A DNA stretch of 28,651 nt, taken from the IMG/VR virus record IMGVR_UViG_3300030099_001309, positions 1-28,651 of that record. The stretch is one strand, 5' to 3'. This document shows positions 22,739 through 28,582 of this stretch, one piece after another (position 1 is the first letter of the stretch; the number at the start of each line of letters is the position of its first letter). Made by a program: the position numbers and the translations under genes. Under the pieces are notes generated by a model. That model did not search any database. It saw only the letters and a program-made list of their open reading frames with translations, and had not been told where the DNA came from. The DNA comes from a virus.

Positions 22739-23745
22739 TTAAATATATATTTTTATTATTGCCCTTATTTGCAATAGCACAAAATGACTTTTTTAAATAT
22801 GCTACGTTTTATACTTCAATGAGTATAAACACAAGCATGGTAGAAGATCAAGATTATATAGCAGTAGATAAGGGTTATTTAGATGTCACAGAAGTTAATC
22901 CCTATGACTACAACTTAACTATAGGGCTAAGAAAAATAGCTAGATTTGATTATGAGTACAAAGTTAAAACGTGGTATTACGGTACTGAAAAAGCTGTTGC
23001 AGACAATGTTACTATTGGTAATAGCGTTGGTTGGGAGTATCTATTTAATTATTCATTTATACGTAATCGTGGTGATAAATTTACTAATTCAGATTTTTGG
23101 TTACGATATTTGGGAGAAAGATGCGTAACAAAAGCACAGATAAAAAATGATGAAAGACGTAATTTAGAATTTTATTCTTTTGACACTAGATTTAGATTAC
23201 AGAAAGGGAACTTTGACTTTACACTAGGTGCAGTTGCTAGACAGCATCCAGTATATCATATATTACCAATACAAGATTTTTGGGTTAGCGGTGAAAACAC
23301 CTTTAATGACTTAGCAGAAGATTTCGGATATTCCACACAATATGTGCAAGGTAATTGGCACTGGTTTAATAACGGTGAATTAATAGCAACTTCAAATGAT
23401 GAGTTTTACAAGCATTATTTCGGTGAAGCTATAGCTGACTATAACCAAGAGCAATTGGATGCGTTAGGAGGCGTTTATGAGCTTTCTGCGGTTGTTGGTG
23501 TTGCTTATTACAAGTACACTAATGAAGCATGGCTACATACTTGGGTTAATTTAATGCCTTTACATTACGGTTTAAGTGAATATAGCCACGAATATAATAA
23601 TGCACCTTTAGATGTTGATGCAGGTATTGTAAGTGGTTGGAGAATAACTAAGCATTTAGGTGTGTTTGTAGAAGGTACATATTTAAACTATTGGGAGAAA
23701 CCAATATATGAATGTAAGCTAGGGTTTAACTATTTAATTTTTTAA
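22735..23745 (+). CDS. Secreted protein, probable outer-membrane beta-barrel
   Basis: The ATG at 22735 overlaps the preceding stop as ATGA and is directly followed by a signal peptide (MIKYIFLLLPLFAIAQ). A longer frame from 22657 would bury the signal and was rejected. The mature protein, about 320 residues, has repeated aromatic-capped strands (NLTIGLRKIARFDYEYKVKT, RRNLEFYSFDTRFRLQKGNF, DFTLGAVARQ, GVFVEGTYLNYW) and ends in a terminal Phe (KLGFNYLIF), as expected for outer-membrane barrels inserted by BAM. A phage gene for such a protein may alter the host surface, exclude other phages or assist lysis. It may also be an inner-surface or periplasmic component. No family was recognised. Confidence 0.8.
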   Translation: MIKYIFLLLPLFAIAQNDFFKYATFYTSMSINTSMVEDQDYIAVDKGYLDVTEVNPYDYNLTIGLRKIARFDYEYKVKTWYYGTEKAVADNVTIGNSVGWEYLFNYSFIRNRGDKFTNSDFWLRYLGERCVTKAQIKNDERRNLEFYSFDTRFRLQKGNFDFTLGAVARQHPVYHILPIQDFWVSGENTFNDLAEDFGYSTQYVQGNWHWFNNGELIATSNDEFYKHYFGEAIADYNQEQLDALGGVYELSAVVGVAYYKYTNEAWLHTWVNLMPLHYGLSEYSHEYNNAPLDVDAGIVSGWRITKHLGVFVEGTYLNYWEKPIYECKLGFNYLIF

Positions 23746-23747
23746 CA

Positions 23748-24518
23748 ATGTATAGAATAATTACTTTATTATTATTTGTTGCATCATTTGGATTTGCACA
23801 AGATTATGATTTTCAAGAACTATGTATAGAATGTGCAGAATCAGAAGGTTATTATTGCGGTGATGACCCGAGTAATTGGACTCAATATGCACCTAATGGA
23901 TGCGTTATAAATCAATGGTTAAATGATGGATGGTTAGATTGTGTAGATGGGTCGGACGAGAACGGGGCAGTGCCGACCTCTCCATTAGACTGTGCTCCAC
24001 CAATACCTGAATGTGATACTGTATTTATTGAAATACCTTTTATAGAATGGATATATGACACGGTTGAAGTAGAAGTACCGTTTTATATATACGAAACAAT
24101 TATACAATTAGACACAATAATAGAAACAGAATATATTACACAAATAGTAATAGATACCGTAGAGATAGAAACATTAGTACCTGAATATATATATATAACT
24201 GACACTGTAATGGTATATGAAGATATATTGGATACTTTATATGTAGATGTGATTGAAGAAGTAGAAGTGATTGTGTTTGATACAATAATAGAAACACAAT
24301 ATGTTGAGATTCTAGTTACTGATACTGTTATAGAATATGTGGAAATAATAAACACAGAATATATAGACTGCGACACTGGAATGCCTTGTAATTCAGCAAT
24401 TCAAGAAGTAGTGGATAAATCAAAAAATACTGGTTTAATTTACAACCTTAAAGGACAGGCGATTAAGGTTCGTGAAGGTCTATACATTGAAAATGGTAAA
24501 ATAAAATATAAATTATAA
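23748..24518 (+). CDS. Secreted LDLa-like protein with DT repeats and T9SS-like C terminus
   Basis: This 256-residue protein has a signal peptide at residues 1-17 (LLLFVASFGFAQ). Residues 26-71 are Cys-rich (C26, C29, C37, C52, C65) and end in GWLDCVDGSDE, the calcium-binding signature of LDL-receptor class A modules. From 90 to 207, eight DTV/DTI/DTL units recur every 10-18 residues, each followed by strand residues, resembling stalk linkers in secreted Bacteroidota proteins. The end (IYNLKGQAIKVREGLYIENG, then KIKYKL) looks like the short C-terminal sorting tail of type IX secretion cargo. It could be exported to the cell surface by the host. It lies between a probable outer-membrane protein and a holin-like gene. 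Function is unknown. Confidence 0.8.
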   Translation: MYRIITLLLFVASFGFAQDYDFQELCIECAESEGYYCGDDPSNWTQYAPNGCVINQWLNDGWLDCVDGSDENGAVPTSPLDCAPPIPECDTVFIEIPFIEWIYDTVEVEVPFYIYETIIQLDTIIETEYITQIVIDTVEIETLVPEYIYITDTVMVYEDILDTLYVDVIEEVEVIVFDTIIETQYVEILVTDTVIEYVEIINTEYIDCDTGMPCNSAIQEVVDKSKNTGLIYNLKGQAIKVREGLYIENGKIKYKL

Positions 24519-24520
24519 TT

Positions 24521-24757
24521 ATGGAAATATTTAAAAACGATAACATTTGGAATGAAAAAGCAATAATAGGATTTGTTGCTTTTATAATAATGTGTATAAT
24601 AATGATAGCTGATCTACTGACAGGGTGGATAGGAAAAGACTTAGTAATAAATGAATTTGTTTACGATTCTTTTGTATGGGTTGTTTTAGGTTGTTTTGGA
24701 ATTAGTGGAGTAGAAAAGTTTAGTAAAAGTAACTGTAAAGATTGCCCTAAAAAATGA
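24521..24757 (+). CDS. Small two-TM membrane protein, holin-like
   Basis: This 78-residue protein has two hydrophobic segments (about 15-33, IIGFVAFIIMCIIMIADLL, and about 48-63, VYDSFVWVVLGCFGIS) and a charged tail with two Cys (NCKDCPKK). Small two-TM proteins beside an endolysin are often holins or holin regulators. A second, 3-TM candidate holin is encoded at 25915, so this one might be an antiholin or work in the same complex. It overlaps the next gene by ATGA. Confidence 0.7.
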   Translation: MEIFKNDNIWNEKAIIGFVAFIIMCIIMIADLLTGWIGKDLVINEFVYDSFVWVVLGCFGISGVEKFSKSNCKDCPKK

Positions 24758-25035
24758 AAGAACTTTCCGAAGAATCCAAATTTGAAGTAAGCCTAAAAAC
24801 GTTAGGTGGAATAGCAGTATTAATAGCTACATTAGTCGGTATGTGGTTCACACTACAAGCTGATATTGAAGAAGCTAAACTTCTTCCTGAGCCACCGCCA
24901 CCTGAAGTTACTAAAATGGAGTTTGATATGAAGGATAAAATGATACGTCAAACTATAATGACAACACAAGAGGATGTTCAAGAAATAAAGGAAGATATGA
25001 AGTATCTTAGGAATAAACTAGACGAAATGCAATGA
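24754..25035 (+). CDS. Single-TM coiled-coil protein, possible inner-membrane lysis component
   Basis: This 93-residue protein has a short cytoplasmic N terminus, one hydrophobic segment (about 16-33, LGGIAVLIATLVGMWFTL), a Pro-rich hinge (LPEPPPPEV) and a charged helix to the C terminus (TTQEDVQEIKEDMKYLRNKL). One TM followed by a periplasmic coiled coil is the shape of an i-spanin. No lipoprotein o-spanin is recognised, so the assignment is tentative. It sits in the lysis cassette with ATGA overlaps on both sides. Confidence 0.65.
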   Translation: MKELSEESKFEVSLKTLGGIAVLIATLVGMWFTLQADIEEAKLLPEPPPPEVTKMEFDMKDKMIRQTIMTTQEDVQEIKEDMKYLRNKLDEMQ

Positions 25036-25421
25036 ATATAAGCACGTTTCTATATATACTAATGATGTTGTTATTCTTTTTTGTTGGAATAGCTAGTGGA
25101 CAAGAATTTTTAACAGAAGCTAATTTTAACGATAAAACAGCTAAGGATATTGTAGCGGTGGAATTTTGGGTTGATTGGAACAGCAATAATCAATTTAACG
25201 AATTAGAAGAATTAAAAGACTGTCAAGCATATAGAGTAGATATAGCACGTTTTCCTAGTTTACAAAACAAATATGAAGTAGCTTCAATTCCTGTTATTAT
25301 TATATTTGAAAGCGGAGAAGAAAAACAACGCTTTTTGCCTAATATAATGTTTGAATTAGATGCAACAAAAAAGGATATACAAAAGAGTATAGACCAATTG
25401 ATGATAGCTAAATTTAATTAA
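25032..25421 (+). CDS. Secreted thioredoxin-fold protein lacking the active-site cysteines
   Basis: This 129-residue protein has a signal or anchor segment (residues 5-22, TFLYILMMLLFFFVGIAS). The rest follows the thioredoxin plan: VAVEFWVDWNSNN at 41-53, where thioredoxins have WCxxC; YRVDIARFPSLQNKYEVASI at 67-86, corresponding to the strand and helix after the active site; cis-Pro at 87 (SIPVIIIFESGE); and a final helix. Both active-site Cys are replaced, so redox activity is unlikely and a binding role is more plausible. There is one remaining Cys at 64. It lies directly upstream of the endolysin. It may assist envelope maturation or regulate the lysis enzyme; both are inference. Confidence 0.75.
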   Translation: MNISTFLYILMMLLFFFVGIASGQEFLTEANFNDKTAKDIVAVEFWVDWNSNNQFNELEELKDCQAYRVDIARFPSLQNKYEVASIPVIIIFESGEEKQRFLPNIMFELDATKKDIQKSIDQLMIAKFN

Positions 25422-25918
25422 TGAGATTAACTAAGAATTTTACATTATCAGAACTCACAAAATCTAATACAGCATTAAGATTAGGTATAGATAACACACC
25501 AACGAAAGAAGGTATAATAAAATTGAGACTGTATGCCACGGAAATTCTACAACCCCTCCGTGATGTTCTTGGGGCTATCCGAATAACAAGTGGCTACAGG
25601 TCTCCACAGCTTTCAGAAGCAATTGGTTCATCATCTAATTCACAGCATTGCAGATATGAAGCGTGTGATATGCAATTTGTTAAACGTGGTAAAATGGACA
25701 ATCTTAAAATATATAATGCTCTTATAGATTTAGATTTAGATTACGACCAATGTATATTAGAATTTGGTGATAGCACAGCTAATAAAGACCCACGCTATCC
25801 TGCTTGGATTCACCTTAGCTGGAAAATAACTGACAACAGAAGGCAAACATTAGTGGCATATAAAGATGATAATAACAAAACTAAATACAGACCTTTAATT
25901 GAATATAAATCATTATGA
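25421..25918 (+). CDS. Endolysin, M15-family peptidase
   Basis: This 165-residue protein matches peptidase M15 (D-Ala-D-Ala carboxypeptidase or L-Ala-D-Glu-type endolysins). Its N-terminal helix is NFTLSELTKSNTALRLGIDN, then ITSGYRSPQLSEAIGSSSNS, with zinc ligands H76 and D83 (SQHCRYEACDMQF) and H131 (WIHLSW). It has no signal peptide, so it needs the holin to reach peptidoglycan. It cleaves the peptide stems of peptidoglycan. It overlaps the preceding stop by one base and the holin start by ATGA. The length is normal for a stand-alone catalytic domain with no cell-wall-binding module. Confidence 0.88.
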   Translation: MRLTKNFTLSELTKSNTALRLGIDNTPTKEGIIKLRLYATEILQPLRDVLGAIRITSGYRSPQLSEAIGSSSNSQHCRYEACDMQFVKRGKMDNLKIYNALIDLDLDYDQCILEFGDSTANKDPRYPAWIHLSWKITDNRRQTLVAYKDDNNKTKYRPLIEYKSL

Positions 25919-26298
25919 GTATTATAGGAAAAATATTAGGTGGAGATGTATTAAAGAATGTTAATATGATTGTTGATAACGTTATAACCACTGATGCCGA
26001 GAAGAAGGAATTAAAGATTAAATTTAAAGAAGTTTTAGCTAAAGCAGAAAGCAACGCACAAGAACAAGTTACTAGGCGTTGGGAAGCGGATGCAAAAGCA
26101 GGATGGTTACCTGCTAACATACGCCCCTTAACTTTAGCATTTTTAACTATGATATTTGTAATAATATCATTTTTTGATGGCAATGTAGGAGGATTCAGTA
26201 TGAACCCAATATACGCACCAATTTATACCAATCTTTTAATGGTAATATATGGTTCTTATTTTGCGGGTAGAACGATTGAAAAAATTAAAAAAGCATAA
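25915..26298 (+). CDS. Holin, 3-TM family
   Basis: This 127-residue protein has an N-terminal cytoplasmic helical region with a charged stretch (TTDAEKKELKIKFKEVLAKA, TRRWEADAKAGWLPANIRP). This is followed by a TM segment (LTLAFLTMIFVIISFF) and a second one near the C terminus (IYTNLLMVIYGSYFAGRTIE). The WLPANIRPL motif and the YFAGRTIEK end fit the GTA-type 3-TM holin family. It would permeabilise the inner membrane and release the endolysin. It directly follows the endolysin. Its stop region also contains the putative start of the phosphoesterase, where the expected ATGA overlap is ATAA. Confidence 0.8.
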   Translation: MSIIGKILGGDVLKNVNMIVDNVITTDAEKKELKIKFKEVLAKAESNAQEQVTRRWEADAKAGWLPANIRPLTLAFLTMIFVIISFFDGNVGGFSMNPIYAPIYTNLLMVIYGSYFAGRTIEKIKKA

Positions 26299-27032
26299 AG
26301 CAATTAAAAGAATATAGACTTAGACTAACAAAGTCAGAGCATGACTTAGTAAAAGAATTACGCCAATCCGAAGGCAACTCATTAAATAACGTTCTTGTTA
26401 TTGGTGATTTACACGAACCATTCTCATTAGATGAATACTTAGAATTTTGCATATCCAAATATGATGACTTTGATTGTAATGAAGTGGTCTTTATTGGTGA
26501 TGTTATAGATAATCATTATGCTAGTTATCACGAAACTAACGCAGACGGAATGGGCGGTGCAGATGAATTAGAATATGCAATACAAAGAATAGCACGTTGG
26601 TATAAAGCATTTCCTAAAGCAACAGTAATTATCGGGAATCATGATCGTATGGTTATGCGTAAAGCACAAACAAGCTCAATACCTAGTAAGTGGATTAAGA
26701 GCTATAAGGAAGTTTTAGAAGTGCCTGGTTGGAACTTTGTTGAACGCTATGTAAAAGACGGTGTGCAATTCTGTCACGGTGAAGGTGGAACAGCAAGAAC
26801 TAAATGCAGAGCAGATATGATGAACACAGTACAAGGACACTTACACACACAAGCATATTGTGAGCATTATGTAGGTCAAAACTTTAGGGTTTTTGGAATG
26901 CAAGTTGGTTGCGGAATTAATCACGAAACCTATGCAATGGCTTATGCTAAGTATGGAAAGAAACCAGCTATAGGTGCTGGTGTCATTTTGAATAATGGAA
27001 AATTACCTATAAATTTGTTAATGGAGTTATAA
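26295..27032 (+). CDS. Calcineurin-like metallophosphoesterase with no standard start codon
   Basis: All metal-binding motifs of the family are present in order: GDLH (37-40), GDVID (68-72), GNHD (114-117), an HG in FCHGEGG, and GHLH near 182. The frame is open from 26289, but no ATG, GTG or TTG occurs until GTG at 26484, which would remove the first two ligands. The natural start is ATA at 26295, where it would overlap the holin stop as ATAA, exactly as ATGA does at other joins of this cassette. Alternatively, the protein could be joined to the holin by slippage on six A (26287-26292). Translated from 26295 it would be 245 residues. The substrate is unknown; phage enzymes of this kind hydrolyse nucleotides, phosphodiesters or RNA ends. 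Confidence 0.75.
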   Translation: MKQLKEYRLRLTKSEHDLVKELRQSEGNSLNNVLVIGDLHEPFSLDEYLEFCISKYDDFDCNEVVFIGDVIDNHYASYHETNADGMGGADELEYAIQRIARWYKAFPKATVIIGNHDRMVMRKAQTSSIPSKWIKSYKEVLEVPGWNFVERYVKDGVQFCHGEGGTARTKCRADMMNTVQGHLHTQAYCEHYVGQNFRVFGMQVGCGINHETYAMAYAKYGKKPAIGAGVILNNGKLPINLLMEL

Positions 27033-27046
27033 CTAAACTATAATAT

Positions 27047-27181
27047 ATGGGAAAGCATATTTACAGTGAGGATTTAAAACTAGGAGCATATTATACTTAT
27101 GATAAAAACAATAAAAAAGTATATGATATTAAAAGTATGCGAGTAGAGTTTAAAGAATTAATAAAGAAATTGAAAAAATAG
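27047..27181 (+). CDS. Small hypothetical protein (44 aa)
   Basis: An ATG at 27047, 14 bp after the phosphoesterase stop, opens a 44-residue frame beginning MGKHIYSEDLKLGAYYTYDK and ending in a Lys-rich helix (FKELIKKLKK). Its position in the phosphoesterase unit and the intact frame suggest a real gene. The stop TAG lies at the edge of the convergent hairpin region. Function unknown. Confidence 0.6.
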   Translation: MGKHIYSEDLKLGAYYTYDKNNKKVYDIKSMRVEFKELIKKLKK

Positions 27182-27247
27182 ATAGCACCTGTAAGCAGGT
27201 TTTAATTCGTCACCAATCTGCAGTGAGTTTAATGCGGGTGCTATTCT
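27173..27247. terminator. Structured convergent region, probably a bidirectional terminator
   Basis: ATAGCACC (27182-27189) pairs with GGTGCTAT (27237-27244). For leftward transcripts the stem is followed by CTATTTTTTC, an apparent U-run (27173-27178 on this strand are six A). Inside, ACCTG/CAGGT (27187-27200) forms a hairpin followed by TTTAATT for rightward transcripts, and GCAG/CTGC (27195-27198 and 27218-27221) may pair. The short and long stems share bases, so they exclude each other. It lies between rightward and leftward units. Confidence 0.6.
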
Positions 27248-27252
27248 ATTGT

Positions 27253-27540
27253 CTAATTAATCCATTCTTCGTATTCTTCAGGACTCCCATAATCAAACAA
27301 CGGTATGCTATATTCCTTAACGTGAGCGTACTTCATTTCACCGTTACTTTTAGTATAGCGTGTTTCTACTTTTATATTTTCAGAATGTATATCTATTCCT
27401 GCTCTGCGTAAGTCCCTTATAACACCCTGCAAATCCATTATTCCTAATTCAATCATTGCTTTGCGTGTTGTTAAATCGCCTTGTGTTCTTAGGTAGTCAT
27501 AAACAATCTGTTTATGCGTACCTGGTTTAAATTCATTCAT
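27253..27540 (-). CDS. Winged-helix/HTH protein of phage type
   Basis: This is a 95-residue protein, last gene of the leftward unit. It begins MNEFKPGTHKQIVYDYLRTQ and continues GDLTTRKAMIELGIMDLQGV, a pattern of helix, turn and recognition helix with a following wing (RRAGIDIHSENIKVETRYTK). Small winged-helix proteins of this kind (HTH_39-like) are widespread in phages. The likely role is binding DNA, perhaps its own control region or the host chromosome. The gene ends shortly before the convergent terminator region. Confidence 0.8.
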   Translation of the reverse strand: MNEFKPGTHKQIVYDYLRTQGDLTTRKAMIELGIMDLQGVIRDLRRAGIDIHSENIKVETRYTKSNGEMKYAHVKEYSIPLFDYGSPEEYEEWIN

Positions 27541-27545
27541 AGTAT

Positions 27546-27785
27546 TTAGTTAAATAAGTTTTTGTAAAAATCTTCCGTTTCTTTGTCGTGAACGCCAATG
27601 ACTTTAAAGGTGCTATCATCTTTATATAATTCAGCTAGTAATATGTCTAGTTGTTTCTTAGTACCTTTAAATTGTATTGCTCCGTAACAGTACTTTACAT
27701 CTGATGCTTCAACGCCTGTCAATCCTGGCACATCCGCCATTATGTTAAAGTCACCTTTTCCTAAAATTTTATAATCTTGTATCAT
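27546..27785 (-). CDS. Hypothetical protein (79 aa), leftward unit
   Basis: This 79-residue protein begins MIQDYKILGKGDFNIMADVP and contains YCYGAIQFKGTKKQLDILLA. The balance of strands and one helix suggests a small folded domain. It overlaps the upstream gene by ATGA and is followed 5 bp later by the winged-helix gene. No motif is recognised. As a co-expressed small early gene it may act on host functions, but the sequence does not show which. Confidence 0.7.
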   Translation of the reverse strand: MIQDYKILGKGDFNIMADVPGLTGVEASDVKYCYGAIQFKGTKKQLDILLAELYKDDSTFKVIGVHDKETEDFYKNLFN

Positions 27786-28000
27786 ATCTCTATTGGTTTA
27801 CAATGTTCTAAGCAATCAGAACATATATCGGTTAATACTATGTTAGCAGAACAGCAATTAGATACAATTTCTTTCTTCTCAAATATCCAAGTAAAATCTA
27901 GTCTACCGTTTACTAATTTATATTCAGGATTATTAGCTTCAAATAATACTGCTCTTTCCATTCCTTGTGGAGTAGTTGTGTCTATATACTTAATGTTCAT
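27782..28000 (-). CDS. Small Cys-rich protein (72 aa), possible zinc site
   Basis: This 72-residue protein begins MNIKYIDTTTPQGMERAVLF and ends with NCCSANIVLTDICSDCLEHC. The last third holds two possible metal-binding pairs: the CC pair and the C-x2-C-x3-C arrangement near residues 59-66. That is suggestive of a small zinc-binding domain. It overlaps its neighbours by ATGA on both sides. No family is recognised. Confidence 0.65.
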   Translation of the reverse strand: MNIKYIDTTTPQGMERAVLFEANNPEYKLVNGRLDFTWIFEKKEIVSNCCSANIVLTDICSDCLEHCKPIEI

Positions 28001-28209
28001 ATTAGTTTATTTAAGATGTTAGTAATTGATTGTAATTTATCTTTTTGAACCTTTAAAGCGTCACTATACATATTAACCTCAGATACATTGCTGCAACCGT
28101 TTAGTCTTTCTGTATAATACTTAATACGTTCTTGTGTACTAATTCTTGATTCTATTAAAGAGAACTCTAGTGTTACTCTTTCTCCGTTTTGTAAATTTAA
28201 TGTTTTCAT
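27997..28209 (-). CDS. Hypothetical coiled-coil-like protein (70 aa)
   Basis: This 70-residue protein begins MKTLNLQNGERVTLEFSLIE and has a long helical C terminus (YYTERLNGCSNVSEVNMYSD, then ALKVQKDKLQSITNILNKLI). Fifteen bases around its start (AACTATGAAAACATT) are identical to those at the start of the next upstream gene. It is expected to be translated with its neighbours. Function unknown. Confidence 0.7.
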   Translation of the reverse strand: MKTLNLQNGERVTLEFSLIESRISTQERIKYYTERLNGCSNVSEVNMYSDALKVQKDKLQSITNILNKLI

Positions 28210-28223
28210 AGTTATATATATTT

Positions 28224-28406
28224 TTATTTAATTTCACACACATCAGATTCATAATGATCTGTATTCATTTGTTCTAATTCTTGATATCCTAATTCTTCAT
28301 CATAATATCCGCTATTTAGTTGTTCTTCTACTTCTTGTAGACTGTTGCCCTTTACTACTATATGTGTAGTATATGTTCTTGTTTGTGTTATTTCGAATGT
28401 TTTCAT
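28224..28406 (-). CDS. First gene of the leftward unit (60 aa, hypothetical)
   Basis: This 60-residue protein begins MKTFEITQTRTYTTHIVVKG and has an acidic C terminus (GYYDEELGYQELEQMNTDHY). The layout of two strands, a helix (SLQEVEEQLNSG) and an acidic tail resembles small phage proteins with a MKxFxIxxxRxYxxxIxVxAxS pattern. It starts about 15 bases downstream of the predicted transcription start of the leftward promoter. Function unknown. Confidence 0.7.
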   Translation of the reverse strand: MKTFEITQTRTYTTHIVVKGNSLQEVEEQLNSGYYDEELGYQELEQMNTDHYESDVCEIK

Positions 28407-28427
28407 AGTTTAATTGTTTTGTTTACA

Positions 28428-28456
28428 CAAATATATAAAATAATTTTAATAACCAA
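28428..28456 (-). promoter_or_regulatory. Leftward Bacteroidota-type promoter
   Basis: Reading leftward, TTG (28456-28454) is followed after 18 bp by TATATTTG (28435-28428), an exact match to the TAnnTTTG consensus. Transcription would start near 28421, leaving about 15 bases before the ATG at 28406. It is the best consensus match found in the control region. Confidence 0.65.
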
Positions 28457-28485
28457 TACATATAATATAAAAAAAACTTTATAAG

Positions 28486-28510
28486 TTATTAACATTTTAA
28501 TTGTTAATAA
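28486..28510. promoter_or_regulatory. Palindromic site, candidate operator
   Basis: TTATTAACA (28486-28494) and TGTTAATAA (28502-28510) form perfect 9-bp arms around a 7-bp spacer. The site lies between the leftward and rightward promoters. It is a plausible binding site for the HTH regulator, though the surrounding A+T richness makes chance palindromes more likely. Confidence 0.45.
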
Positions 28511-28522
28511 GTATTAAATTAA

Positions 28523-28557
28523 TTTGTTTGGATATTAAAAAACATTTATTATTATTG
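28523..28557 (+). promoter_or_regulatory. Rightward promoter for the HTH gene
   Basis: TTTG at 28527-28530 (a second TTTG is at 28523-28526) is followed after 19 bp by TATTATTG at 28550-28557, one base from TAnnTTTG. Transcription would start near 28564, about 19 bases before the ATG at 28583. Confidence 0.5.
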
Positions 28558-28582
28558 TGGTATAATTTAAAAATATATAATT

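Noticed and set aside
24083-24376. Minus-strand open frame opposite the DT-repeat stalk
   Set aside because: Its Ser/Thr/Ile repeats are the mirror of the stalk repeats and no independent signal supports it.
27182-27244. A tRNA-like cloverleaf
   Set aside because: The outer stem is 8 bp and the region is too short, with no anticodon arm or T-loop sequence; a terminator explains it better.
27777-28022. Plus-strand open frame over the leftward unit
   Set aside because: It is the mirror of the Cys-rich leftward gene, lacks a start context and does not fit the coupling pattern.
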